In this document: piece by piece, positions 1 to 10,675 of the stretch
How the letters are laid out: the number at the start of each line of letters is the position of its first letter
Numbering within the stretch: position 1 is the first letter of the stretch
NCBI GenBank assembly: GCA_029255685.2
Contig: CM055311.2
Location: 20,641,703 to 20,705,702, forward strand
Length of the DNA stretch: 64,000 nt
Source of the DNA: Silene conica
Taxonomy: Eukaryota; Streptophyta; Magnoliopsida; Caryophyllales; Caryophyllaceae
Direction of reading: 5' to 3'
Translations under genes and position numbers: made by a program
The notes under the pieces: generated by a model
Databases searched by the model: none
Seen by the model: the letters and a program-made list of their open reading frames with translations, nothing else
What the model was told of the DNA's origin: nothing

Positions 1-2
1 TA

Positions 3-2114
3 ACCCATGTAGTGTCCAACAAGAAACGTGTGAGGACTCCGCTCACTGAATTCTTTAGATTGAATAGTGAGAATGCTGCAAATCCAAATTGGAGACATCT
101 ATATGGGAGCTTTGTTGAGCACTACCGATGGGATACATTTCAACGAACATGGTTGAAACGTAAGAATAAAACATTCACAATTTCTCGTCTTGTTTTTGTG
201 GCACCCTCAGAAGGAGAGCGTTACTTCCTGCGTTTGTTGTTGACACACGTGTCTGCTCCAAAATCGTATAGAGACTTGAGAACAGTCAATGGTTATGAAT
301 GTGCTACGTTCCAGGAAGCTGCGTTGAAACTGCAGCTTATTGAGGATGACAATATGGTAGAACTGTGTTTAGATGAGGCCAAACAAGTCGAAATGCCAGC
401 TGCCTTGCGGCGCCTATTTGCTACTTTGTTAATTTTTTGTCAGCCTAAGGATCCAAGTGCATTATGGGAAAAATATTATAGCTCATTGTCAGAAGACTAC
501 AGAAACGAACATCCAGGCGATCCATACGCTGCACGGCTCCTTACTGTGCAACGATTAGAGCAACAAGTGGAAGCAATGGGCAGGACTCTAAAAAGTTTTG
601 GTTTATCGGATTTGATAGGTCCACAGGGTGCAGAGATCCGGACATCACAAGATACACTTGATGCACTCAATGCACCAATACCAAACGAATGTGTCGTATG
701 TCGGAAATCATTGAACCAAGAGCAGTAGAGAGCTTTTGACATGATAACTGATTATGCTGTGCATAACAAGCCAGGAGCTTTTTTTGTGGATGGTCCAGGG
801 GGGACTGGTAAGACATACCTGTACAACGCCTTGTATGCAGAAATAAGGCTGATGGGTAAAATTGTCCTTGCTACTGCTTCTTCGGGTATTGCTGCAGCCA
901 ATATCCCGTCAGGAAGAACTGCCCACTCACGATTTAAACTTCCTCTAGATTTGGATGTTTCGTTGTCATGCTCTGTGCCCAAGCAGAGTAGTCTTGCTGC
1001 TCTTATAAAAGCATCTACTCTAATCATATGGGATGAGGCATCTATGGCAAGAAGGGAAAGTGTTGAGGCATTAGATCAGCTTCTGCGAGATCTGTGCAAT
1101 CCTGATTTGCTGTTTGGTGGCAAACTTATTGTATTTGGTGGAGATTTCCGGCAGGTTCTACCAGTGGTACAAAAAAAATCTATTCGTGAGTTGGTTAATT
1201 CTACATTAGTTGCCTCTGATATTTGGCCACAGTTTATAAAATTCAGACTAACCGTTAATGTAAGGGCTAAAACTGATCCACACTTTTCAAATTTTTTGCT
1301 ATCCCTTGGAAACGGTCAACTCCAGACATGCGAGTCTGAGATGGTTGAACTGCCCGATGGAATTGTTATGGATACAACCCAATTAGGTGCAGATCTTGTA
1401 AGTATAGTTGCTGATACTGTATATCCAGATGTCGACCTCAACAGTATTGGGATTGATATATTTAGTCATCGTTCCATACTTACGCCTATGAATGAGGATT
1501 TTGATGATATAAATACATACATGATTAACAAGTTCCCTGGTGAAGCAGTTACGTACAAGGGTTTTGATACAGTTCTTTCGGATAACTGCAATATATACCC
1601 TTCAGAATCTATAAACAAACTATGTCCTGGTGGCATGAGTCCGTATGAGTTGGTATTGAAGAAGGACGCTAAAGTCATTTTATTAAGAAACCTGCTTCCA
1701 TCTGCAGGGCTATGCAATGGTACAAGGCTTATATGTGCAGGGTTTACCCCAAATATGGTCGAATGTATTATAACCAGTGGTCATTATAACGGTCAGCATG
1801 TTTTCATTCCTCGCATCAAGATGCGCCCATCTAGCTCTTCAAACTTCCCGTTCCAGTTTCAGCGCAATCAGTTTCCACTCAAACTTAGTTTCGCAATGAC
1901 AATCAACAAGTCGCAGGGTCAGACATTAGACAGGGTTGTTGTCTACCTTCCTAGACAATGCTTTTCACCAGGACAACTTTATGTCGCACTTTCGCGAGTC
2001 AGGGAAGCAGTCAAAGTTACTGTCGTTGCTGCATGTAATGGTTCCGAGATGAACAAGAATTGTATCAGGAACATGGTTTCTTTTGATGTATTGAGGCTTG
2101 CAGGTATTATATAG
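3..2114 (+). pseudogene. Helitron Pif1-like helicase, C-terminal part of Rep/Hel
   Basis: This is the ATP-dependent 5'-3' DNA helicase domain of a rolling-circle transposon, which unwinds DNA during Helitron transposition. The frame is open from the window's left edge. The first part has TEFFRLN and EHYRWD, typical of the segment before the helicase core. The core shows Walker A GPGGTGKTYLYNAL (about 792-833), Walker B IIWDEASM (about 1021-1044), FGGDFRQVLPVV (about 1135-1170) and motif VI GQLYVALSRVR (about 1972-2004). One in-frame TAG (726-728) splits the frame where relatives have glutamine (LNQEQ then RAFD). It differs from CAG by one base, so the gene is otherwise intact. The protein ends with LAGII and a stop at 2112-2114. 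Alternatives: an assembly error at the TAG, or stop suppression. Confidence 0.9.
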
Positions 2115-3322
2115 CATCTAATGGCAGTTGGCCTTGCGTCCGTACTTTTGAAATTTGGCTACAGCAGCTCGAACCATTTACAGAATTGGTCGGATGTATA
2201 TAGTTCAAGCGAAAAACATTTGTGTTATTACACCAACCTAGGTTGTTATTACATTGTGCACATCGATGGTTGGATGTACTGTAACGCAAAGGAACACTGT
2301 TTTGCTGCTTATAACGACTGCTCATGAATATTGTGGACAAGTTTTAGCAACTAATTATGCATCTGTTAATTATCATATGCTTTAGTGTTCTATACGGTAC
2401 TCAAATCCAATATGTCGCTGAACAGCCATCTTAAGTTGCACTTGTATCAAACTGTCGCTGATTCAGAAATTAAATTCGGAATTTGGTGTTGAATGTAATG
2501 TTAAGTGTAACTCATGCATTATTATAGTCAAGTATTTAAATTTACACCATTACTATCAAATGTTGGTGGTAACTAAGTAATGATAATTCCATACAAGTAT
2601 AACCCTTAAATTGCATCTAATTGTTCCACACAACATCTGATTAACTACTTAGCTTCACAAACAGAACTATACAGAAACGCCCATAATTCATGTACAGTGA
2701 TACTATCAAATGGTATTTGGGAATACACATTGTATATTACATAAAGACATACACAACAAACTAATCAAGCCATTGACAAAAAAAGAACAGCATTGTCCAG
2801 TATAAAAAAACATATTATTAACCTCATATTTCTTGGTGCTAATATTTACAATGATAATACAAATCTGATAGGATTTTCAATCCCCTAAATCATGGTAAGT
2901 TAGTACATACACCATACCCCTATAATGTACCAAGTTAGACAACTTCACCCAAATAACTGTGCATAGTACACATTCTCAGCAACTACCACTGTACATATCT
3001 TGGTATGGACCTTCACTAATACCACACTCCAAGTTTATTATGTAAAAAATTACACTATTAATAACCATCTGATATTTCACCATACCTTTCCTCAATCTAA
3101 CATATCTAATTTTCCAACACACCTTTTCCAGGTATGAATTTGTAACTGAGCGACTCTGTCTTTTTGATGGCATTAGCAACTGAAAAAAACGATGGTGTTA
3201 AGGCATCATATAATTATGCAAATGTATAAATTTTATATTAGTTATAAGACTATTAGATATCCTTTTAAGTAATTTATTCCATTGTATTTAATACACACTT
3301 AATAATATCTTCCTACAACAGA
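2115..3322. other. Helitron spacer between helicase and RPA-like gene
   Basis: AT-rich sequence with only short chance ORFs and no homology I recognise. It probably contains the promoter and 5' UTR of the RPA-like gene, because the first RPA codons follow directly at 3323. No clear TATA box could be singled out in such AT-rich DNA. Confidence 0.4.
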
Positions 3323-6315
3323 ATGAAACACCAGAAAGTTTACCTCAATGAGTTATCTGACACCTCCAAGAACTACAAAGTCAATGTGAGAGTGGTTGAG
3401 AAACGTCGTCCAAAGTCATCCCCTGTTAAGGTGCAATATCAGAGCTTGTTATTCGAAGATGATAAGGTAATTGAACTCATTTATGCAAATTTGATAACTT
3501 CTTCTTATGTATCGAGGATACATTGCAGATAGCTTCCATATTATGGGTCATGTTCTAGCCAATTGATAAGGCTTCATATTAGGACTAATGCATATATAAT
3601 TACTTCTAATTGATGAATGTTTTAGTATACTCCTCTAAAAATGGAGTATTTTGACAGTGGTTATACATCAATAACCATTCCTATTCTTAACAATTAATAG
3701 GATTTTTGCAACACAGATACATATACTCCAGCTAATGGTGGTTGTAACCTTGAGTGAATTTCTTCACATTATATACTATAGCATAGTTGCTCATAGACTA
3801 CTTTTTTTATAAAAAGATGCAATCTTCGAAGTGAGTATCATCGACTAATGTCATTCTGTTTCAAAATATAACACATTAATGGATTCTGTTGAATTTCCTA
3901 ATACATTATTTTTCAAGTGTACTGTCTATTTATAATCCTATGTTGACGTTGTTAGTTCTTGGTGAATAAATTTCTATCTGATCTATGAACAAATGAAATA
4001 CCGTGTTTGATAAGGTAGGCTTTTGGACATGTTATGGGCAGGGAAACAAAATGCGTGCTGCTCTTTTTGCTGATCAAGTGGATATATATGAGGATGCTAT
4101 AAAGAGCAATCAGAAATATGAAATATCAAATGCTATCATAAGCCCTATAAAACCTGAGCATAAGACAAATGAATCTGAGATGGACTATCAGATGTCTTTC
4201 AATAAACGTACCATTATCATGCCTGTCGAAGTTGATAGTGGATGTGCTGATATTGACTATCACCCAATTTCCCAAATACCTCGGGCACCTGACTACAGTG
4301 AGATGTTTGGTAAAATTCATAATCGCAACCTATCTACATATATTGCATGTATTAACAATAAATTCTGTTTATAATCAGCCTCTCACTAGCATCCCTCAAA
4401 TGCCTTGTAGACATAGTAGCTGTTGTCCTCTTTGTAGAAGATCAGCCACGTAAAATTGTCACATCAAAGTCCCGCGAAACATCTGTGCGTGAAATCATAG
4501 TAATCGACCAGAGGTGACTGATCCCAGATGCTTTGAAAATTTAGACTCCATATTGTTCTGTATAATCATAACATCTAATATCGTATTGTTGCTAATGCTA
4601 ATGTTAATGCTCTTGCAGTACTACACAACCTCTGTCCATCTCGGTTTGGGACGATCTCGTACAGGATGACTGCACTATACTAATGCCACAACCTGGTAAA
4701 TTCAAGGCAGTTGGTATTACCGCCCTCAGAGTAACAATGCACAAAGGTTCTGGTGGTCATGATTAATATTTTTATAATGCATTTTGTAGATTAATGATTT
4801 GGAAATTCTCAAAATACTAGCTTAGTTTGCATCATTAAGACATTCAGAACTATTCTAATACAGTTTCAAATGGACCAGGCTTTTCGATGAGTACATCTAC
4901 TTCTACTGTCTTTGTTCACTCACCTGACGGTGATAAAGCTGATGCTCTTAAAGCATGGTACTAAACTAAACTTCACCTGAGCAAGCAACATACCTTCTAG
5001 ACAAAATGAATTCTTACTTACAATTGAACAACCTGAGTGTGCAGGATGACTAGCCACGTTATGGCATTGACAAAATTACAAAGCAGAGTTTTGAGTGTGA
5101 AGGCGCCTGTGCTAGCTGACAGTACAGTGACCATTTCAACCCTCCGTTCCAAAAAGGTATCCAAAATACTGCATAATTACCTGCGCCATATTCACAACTG
5201 GACCATGTCAGCAGTCCTATATTAGTACAGAATGTTGCAAATATCACACAATAGTTCAAACATGAATGAGGTCTTATACTACAAATAAGCTTAAAATAAC
5301 CAGCGTAATTACATTAACGCAAATTATATACTTGTACTTATTAGGAGTAATCATTTAACAGCTCTTTAATACATATGCTTATGTGTCTTACATTCCATAA
5401 TCAGGCCAAAACGACTTTGCAAGATGAGCGCCATTGGTTAGAGGTAACAATACCAGATGTTGATTTTGATAAAATAAATGCATACATGGGATGCTCAAAC
5501 TGTTCAAAGCGGACAAACATACAACCAGGAAATACCTACACCTGTGACACTTGCGCCAAACCTAACTGCACCCCAGAACCGAAGTAAGATTCCTGATCAT
5601 TTGATAATCATTCTTAGCTCTATCATTACATAAAACATTTTAAGTAGGAATCAGTACGAACTGATACTAGCCTTGCTAAAATTCAGTCTTAAAATTCCAC
5701 ACCCAATGTTCGCATGAAATGCAGGGTCACTTTCAATTGTGATGTAACAGATGGCACTGGAACACTATCCTTTACCGTCTTTACAGAAACTACTGAACAG
5801 CTATTCAGAATGTCGACATCTGATATATTTCATATGAAGCACAATGTGAGTGTAATTTTATTTCAATTAATTTGACTCTTAATAATAACTGCTGTATTGC
5901 TTGGTAGTCTGACGAGCCAACCTTTTCAACACTCAAACGGTTACTTGATACTACGCCTTTCAAAGCCCAAGTAGCTCCAGCTAATACACTGTCAACCAAC
6001 AATATACTGCAGTGGACTATGAAGCGTGTCATAGTGAGTCCTGACAGCACAATTACTGACATCAGTGGGGAACAACAGAGTGTAGAGATCGCACAGGACA
6101 ACCAGAATGTTGGGGATGTTAGCATCACACATCACACCCCTGCTCATGACACTGAGCATGAGGACCGTACGTCTACGACAGTTGTTGATGAGGGTGGTAA
6201 CAATAATCAGCTTGTGTCTCCAGGTAATCTAACAATTGCTGACCCAGGGAAAGATGTGGCAGTAAGTTTGCCACACCCACAACTTCCAAAGAGGAAATAT
6301 AAGAAGGAGAAGTAA
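3323..6315 (+). CDS. RPA70-like single-stranded DNA-binding protein of the Helitron, multi-exon
   Basis: Plant Helitrons commonly encode a relative of the large subunit of replication protein A, thought to coat single-stranded DNA during rolling-circle transposition. Exon 1 (3323-3466) starts MKHQKVYLNEL, contains RPKSSPVKVQYQ and ends at a GT donor. Exon 2 starts after AG at 4042 with GNKMRAALF in matching phase, then YEISNA and the first OB fold to about 4309. Further blocks: about 4380-4514 (VVLFVEDQPRKIVT, RETSVREIVVID), 4621-4741 (SISVWDDL), 4864-4957 (STVFVHSPDGDKADALKAW), about 5045-5155, the zinc-finger block 5405-5587 (CSNC...CDTC, as in the DBD-C fold) with a GT donor at 5588, about 5726-5845, and 5908-6315 (FSTLKRLL to the stop). 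The boundaries of middle exons are approximate, and the exon 2-3 phase did not fit in my hand check, so the gene may be decayed. Confidence 0.75.
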
Positions 6316-6611
6316 GGATCCCCAACTGCTGTTCTGTCTACGCCAACCTAATAACCAGTTTCTACTCGAATTGATATCTATCATCAACATGAAGTCTATC
6401 TATGTTAAGAAGTTAACTTTTGCTGTTGTAGTGCTTATAGTATGCACAATAAAGGACTATTTAGTTGACAGATACATGTCAACACGAACTATTTATATTA
6501 CATGTTTAACTATGTACGTTGGCTTAGTAACTTGAGGTGATCCACAATTCCTACGTCCAATAGTATAAGACCATAGCTTAGAAACTTGACGTGATCCACA
6601 ATTCCTATCTA

Positions 6612-7385
6612 CAATAGAAAATTAATGCATACATGGGTTGCTCAAATTGTTCAAAGAATTCTTTATTGTGCTCAAGTAGCTCCGGAGCTACTTGAGCTTT
6701 GAAAGGCTTTGTGTCAAGTAATTCTTTGAGCAACCCATGTATGCATTAAGTATGTAACTTTGGGGTTTAGGAATTGTTTTCTTTCGTACTTCTTAATTTC
6801 TGCATGCATAATAATTTGAGCAACCCATTAGCTCCGGCTAATAGCCTGTCAACCAACAATGTGCTGCAATGGATAATAAAGCGTGTCGTAGTTAGTGCTG
6901 AGAGCAATGGTCCTGAAATCACTGTCGAATAAACAAATGAAGGAACCACACTAAAAAGCCATCATGTTGGGGATGTTAACATCAAACACCTATAACCTAC
7001 TGATTATACAGACCACGACGAGAGTATGTCTACAATCGGTAGTGATGAGTCTGCTAAAGATGACCAGCCTGTGATTCCAAGCTATCCAACAATTGTTTAT
7101 TCAGGAAAAGATGTGGCAATAACTTTGTCACACCCACAACTCCCAAAAAGGAAGTGTACAAAAGAAAAGACAGGATCCCCGTCTGCAGTACTCTCTACCC
7201 CAAATTAAGAACCAGTGACTACTCCAAATTAACAATCAGTGTCAACATGAACTCTATCTATGTTACCCGTTTATCTTTTGCTGCTATAGTGCTCATAGTA
7301 TACACAATTAATGTCTGTTTAGTTAACAAAGGCATGTCAACCTGAACTCTTTATATTACAAGTTCATCTATATATTCTAATTTAG
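6612..7385 (+). pseudogene. Decayed duplicate of the RPA-like gene's 3' end
   Basis: This block repeats, with many changes, the zinc-finger exon start, the last exon and the 3' UTR of the gene just upstream (about 5470-6535). Shared landmarks are the NAYMGCSNCSK segment (6622-6656 versus 5478-5513), the stretch ending LQWxxKRV (about 6840-6895 versus 5980-6030), ISLPHPQLPKRK-like codons (about 7110-7155 versus 6265-6295), and the 3' UTR phrase with TCTATCTATGTTA (about 7252 versus 6393). The zinc-finger part is cut short and replaced by a foldback (6622-6748). It cannot encode an RPA domain. Confidence 0.75.
6622..6748. repeat. Foldback: 28-bp perfect palindrome with 25-bp outer inverted arms
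   Basis: Bases 6670-6697 are a perfect 28-bp palindrome centred on CTCCGGAG. Outside it, 6622-6646 and 6724-6748 are perfect 25-bp inverted copies beginning TTAATGCATACATGGG. Both halves derive from RPA-like exons (compare 5478-5505 and 5955-5980), so this is an inverted duplication of gene fragments, not a transposon terminus. Confidence 0.85.
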
Positions 7386-8063
7386 TAACTTCAAATGCTC
7401 CATGGTTTGTAGCTACAAAAGACTAAGACCATAAATCGTATGCCTATTGTTTCGGAGTCCAATAATGACATTGAGTGCCTTGCTCAATGAAATCATAACC
7501 AGTACTGTTGAATCCAATCTGGAGACACCCACGCCTGTATAGCTCCAATACACAGCTTAATATATAACACTATTATCAAAAGGAAGTTGTTAATGGTTGA
7601 AGATTACCAACAAAACCCCAATAAGATAGCACACTAAACTTAATATGCCACACAGAAGTTTATCTACTACGAACAGACGTATATGTTCACGAGATCCTCC
7701 TGATCAAAAGTCAAATTTAAATCGTTAAAATCATAAACACAAGAGAAACTTAACCATATACACATCGCCAGGTTCTATCATCATCCAGGAGAAACAACCA
7801 ATCTCACAACTGACCTACTGATTATGGTATAATCCCTAAATTCTAACGAAGTAATATTACAGGTTGCAAACGTATTAGCTTGTTGTCAAATAAATTGCAG
7901 TAATAATTGAAAATAAAACAATGTTATGAGCAGTCCAAATTGAAATAATGCAGCCAAAAGAAAGGTGCTTAACACAAAAACAAGTATAAAATCTTGCATT
8001 ACATTAGCTATAAACATAACAGATGTATATTCAGAAAGATTACCGGATACCTTATTAGCAGAC
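7386..8063. other. AT-rich spacer
   Basis: No convincing coding sequence. A minus-strand frame at 7886-8060 encodes a hydrophobic stretch (FILVFVLSTFLLAALFQF) directly downstream of the F-box-like gene. It could be a second exon, but no splice evidence is decisive. Confidence 0.35.
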
Positions 8064-8570
8064 TCAGCAATCAGAGTCATAGTACCCCTCGCTGCCAGAC
8101 TTCTCAACATACGCATACTTTGAGCTGCTACCCCTCCTGTAACGTCCCTTTCTCTTCTTAGCTTTCGACTTTGGTGGCTTGCATGAGCAGGAGATTGACA
8201 CCATCCTCTGGTTTCTGGTCACCCATATCTGATTTCCACGATTTTCCATCACAAGTTCAGGATCATAATCTAGGTCAACCTTAGATGTTTCTGTACCAAC
8301 AAGATACTGTCCTGCCCATGCCTTACAAACCCCCGCCATACTCCTTTTGCCTTGCCTATCGAGCATGTTGAAGACATGATCAGTAAGTTCTGGTAAACTG
8401 AGGAATGGGTGATGAGGTCTGCTGCCAAAGGGCACTTCCTCTTCAACAGTTACTTTTGAAAATAAGGTGGTGGACTGAAACTGACTTTTTTTCCAATTAA
8501 CGTATTGTTCGACGAACTCTGGCTTATCATCATCGTTAAAGTATATTACTTTTCCACAGGGTTTAACCAT
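8064..8570 (-). CDS. Unknown protein with F-box-like motif and basic C-terminus
   Basis: About 168 residues from the chosen start at 8570 (MVKPCGKVIYF). The frame is open to 8672, but the extra residues look non-coding. Near the middle, LSLPELTDHVFNMLD followed by GVCKAW fits the F-box pattern (LP..., then VC..W), a Skp1-binding motif of SCF ubiquitin ligases. The tail is rich in K and R (PPKSKAKKRKGRYRR), suggesting nuclear location or nucleic-acid binding, and ends YYDSDC. It runs opposite to the Helitron RPA gene. I cannot name the family. It may be a host gene fragment captured by the Helitron or a small host gene. The F-box call rests on the motif alone. Confidence 0.5.
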   Translation of the reverse strand: MVKPCGKVIYFNDDDKPEFVEQYVNWKKSQFQSTTLFSKVTVEEEVPFGSRPHHPFLSLPELTDHVFNMLDRQGKRSMAGVCKAWAGQYLVGTETSKVDLDYDPELVMENRGNQIWVTRNQRMVSISCSCKPPKSKAKKRKGRYRRGSSSKYAYVEKSGSEGYYDSDC

Positions 8571-9950
8571 TTTAGATGTGCACGAGTTTTGGGAATGTGA
8601 GCAGGCACAATGATCAGAATGGAGTATGCGTGATGGAGGATGGAGTATAACAGCTACCCGTAGTAATTTCACGGAACAGTAGTGTCTAATCAGGTAGTTT
8701 AGGGTAACGTAAGGGCATTATAGCCGTCGTTTAGTTTAGCAGCTAATGCTCTATGTAATTATTACCATTACATCCGTACTTATCTTAATTCGCGTATTTC
8801 CGTATAGCGACGATATGAGTTGAAACGCTTTTATTCTTATTTTAATAAATGTTTCGTCCAAATTATCGTATTATTGTTAATTTATAAGACAAAATATAGT
8901 CATGTATGAACTGATCTGTTTTACCGTAATTAATTTTCTAAGAATGTACGATGCTTAAAACTTTTAATAATGTTTAGTAAAAATATTCACGTAAATAAAT
9001 GTGTTAATACAAACGTGTTAAGCATCTGTTACCTTTTACCTTAGTGGAAGTTTATGAACTTTTCTCGTGTGAGATGCCAAACGGGGGTGGTAGATTTGAC
9101 TAAGTCATGTTTGGAGGCAAGGACGGAAAGGTATTTTAATTGAGATAATTAACGCACTATTATGACATAATTCACACTATCCGTCACAAATGATTGTGTA
9201 GTAATAAAATGTAGAATACATTTAGAACATAATGTAATTTACTATAATGTGCAATTTAATCATTTAGTTCATTAGTAGTGTTAAACCCTCTTTTCTTTTG
9301 ACAAATGGTGTTTAATGTTTGTCACTAAACTGAAGGTATAGTTACCATGATGCATAAGACCTTTAAGATAAACAGCACAGCAATGTTCTATACGCATGCT
9401 AATTAATGATTAGTCTTTTCTTTGGCTTTTTCTCATTTCATTACCGTATCTTACTTCCTCGCTTTTACTTTCCGTTTCTGTTTATACATCCTCGTTTGAA
9501 TTTTAGAATTAGTCAATATCTTTTAAAAAATATACAAGTAGTTATCCACATATAAATTACTACGTATACATCTTAATTATGAAATCATTTATGCGTTTAA
9601 AATCGTTTGTTTATAATGAAGTATTCAAATTTATAATCAAATTCACTAATATTGAGAATTTTTTTAAAAGTGCTTAATTTACATTTAAATTTTAATATAT
9701 ATCCAATTTAGAAACTCAGTTATTGTAATCAAGAAACGTGCAAAAACTCAGTATGTTGTAACGTAGGAACTTGTGAATTTGCTAAACATATAAAAGAAAT
9801 ATTAGTATTTTATTAAGAGGCTAAATATTAAAACATTTTTTTTCTTTCTAATATGCTAATCCAATATGCTGGTAGGAACAACATCTTGTAAAATAGCATA
9901 TTGGACCCCAATATACTATTTCAATATGTCATTAACCAAACACCCTAAAT
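8571..9950. other. AT-rich intergenic DNA without recognisable genes
   Basis: No ORF of interest, no LTR or TIR signature and no RNA gene seen. Bases 8571-8700 may hold the promoter of the minus-strand F-box-like gene. Confidence 0.4.
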
Positions 9951-10290
9951 AACATATTGGTAAGTCGAACATGTTAAATCTCTAAAATATGTTGAATTTA
10001 GATCAATATGCTGTTTACCTAACAACGCCTTAGTGGATTAAAGGAACCAAGTGGGTATTTTGTGAGAAGAAATGGTATCCATCACAAGCTTGTAACGGAC
10101 AATGTTGTTGCAAATAAAAAATAACATATTGGTAAGTCGAACATGTTAAGTCTCTCAAATATGTTGAATTTGGGTCAATATGCTGTTTACCTAACAGCGC
10201 CTTAGTGGATAAAGGGAACCAAGTGAGTATTTTGTAAGAGAAAATGGTATCCATCACAAGCTGTGACGGAAAGTGTTGTTACAAATTAAA
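9951..10290 (+). repeat. 172-bp tandem duplication
   Basis: The segment starting AACATATTGGTAAGTCGAAC occurs at 9951 and again at 10123, followed in both cases by very similar sequence (TATGCTGTTTACCTAACA, CCTTAGTGGAT, GGTATCCATCACAAGCT). The period is 172 bp, with a handful of differences between units. The AATATGCTG / CATATTG words also recur just upstream (about 9850-9930), so the duplicated unit may have grown from a shorter inverted or direct motif. Confidence 0.85.
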
Positions 10291-10673
10291 AATCGTGTAT
10301 TAAATTAATATAATTAAAAAAAACAAAAAAACCACTTTCTCTCTTTTCATTTCTACACTTATCTCCTTCTAAATACTCTTTGTAAAAAATCAAAAAAACA
10401 ATACCTACAGTCTCCTTCATCAGGCTGTACCATCACACGAATGTAGGTTCACCACCAAAACACTGCATCAATTACCATACCACTGTTTGCCGCCGTAAAG
10501 GTATGTTTATTCATTTGTTAATGTATTCAACCTAAACAGTGTATTAATGAATTGTACATAAAATTTCAGTGATGATAGTGATACGATTATATGTTCATGA
10601 ACATTATTTCTAATAGTAATTATTTATTAGATTTGTTTTGTTGATAATTATTGATTAGTTTGATTAGTTTAAT
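10291..10673 (+). other. Pyrimidine-rich leader-like sequence next to a truncated retroelement
   Basis: A CT-rich stretch (about 10330-10440) is followed by CA-rich sequence and then AAAG/GTATGTTT at about 10498-10506, which looks like a plant 5' UTR exon ending in a GT donor. No coding exon follows before the Copia remnant begins at about 10674. This could be the 5' end of a gene destroyed by the insertion or deletion, or chance composition. Confidence 0.3.
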
Positions 10674-10675
10674 TG

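Larger units (their letters stand above)
1..8700 (+). mobile_element. Helitron (autonomous type), 3' half; 5' end outside window, 3' end not located
   Basis: The block holds a Helitron-type helicase followed on the same strand by an RPA70-like gene, the order known from plant autonomous Helitrons. The Rep (rolling-circle nuclease) part would lie upstream of base 1. I looked for the usual 3' signature (GC-rich hairpin followed by CTRR and T) between 6.3 and 10.6 kb and did not find a convincing one, so the right limit is a guess. The minus-strand F-box-like gene at 8.0-8.6 kb could be a passenger of this Helitron or part of the host DNA. Confidence 0.6.

Noticed and set aside
6661-6700. The 28-bp palindrome as the Helitron 3' terminal hairpin
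   Set aside because: No CTRR follows within about 10-15 bp, and both arms match RPA exon sequence, so it is an inverted duplication.
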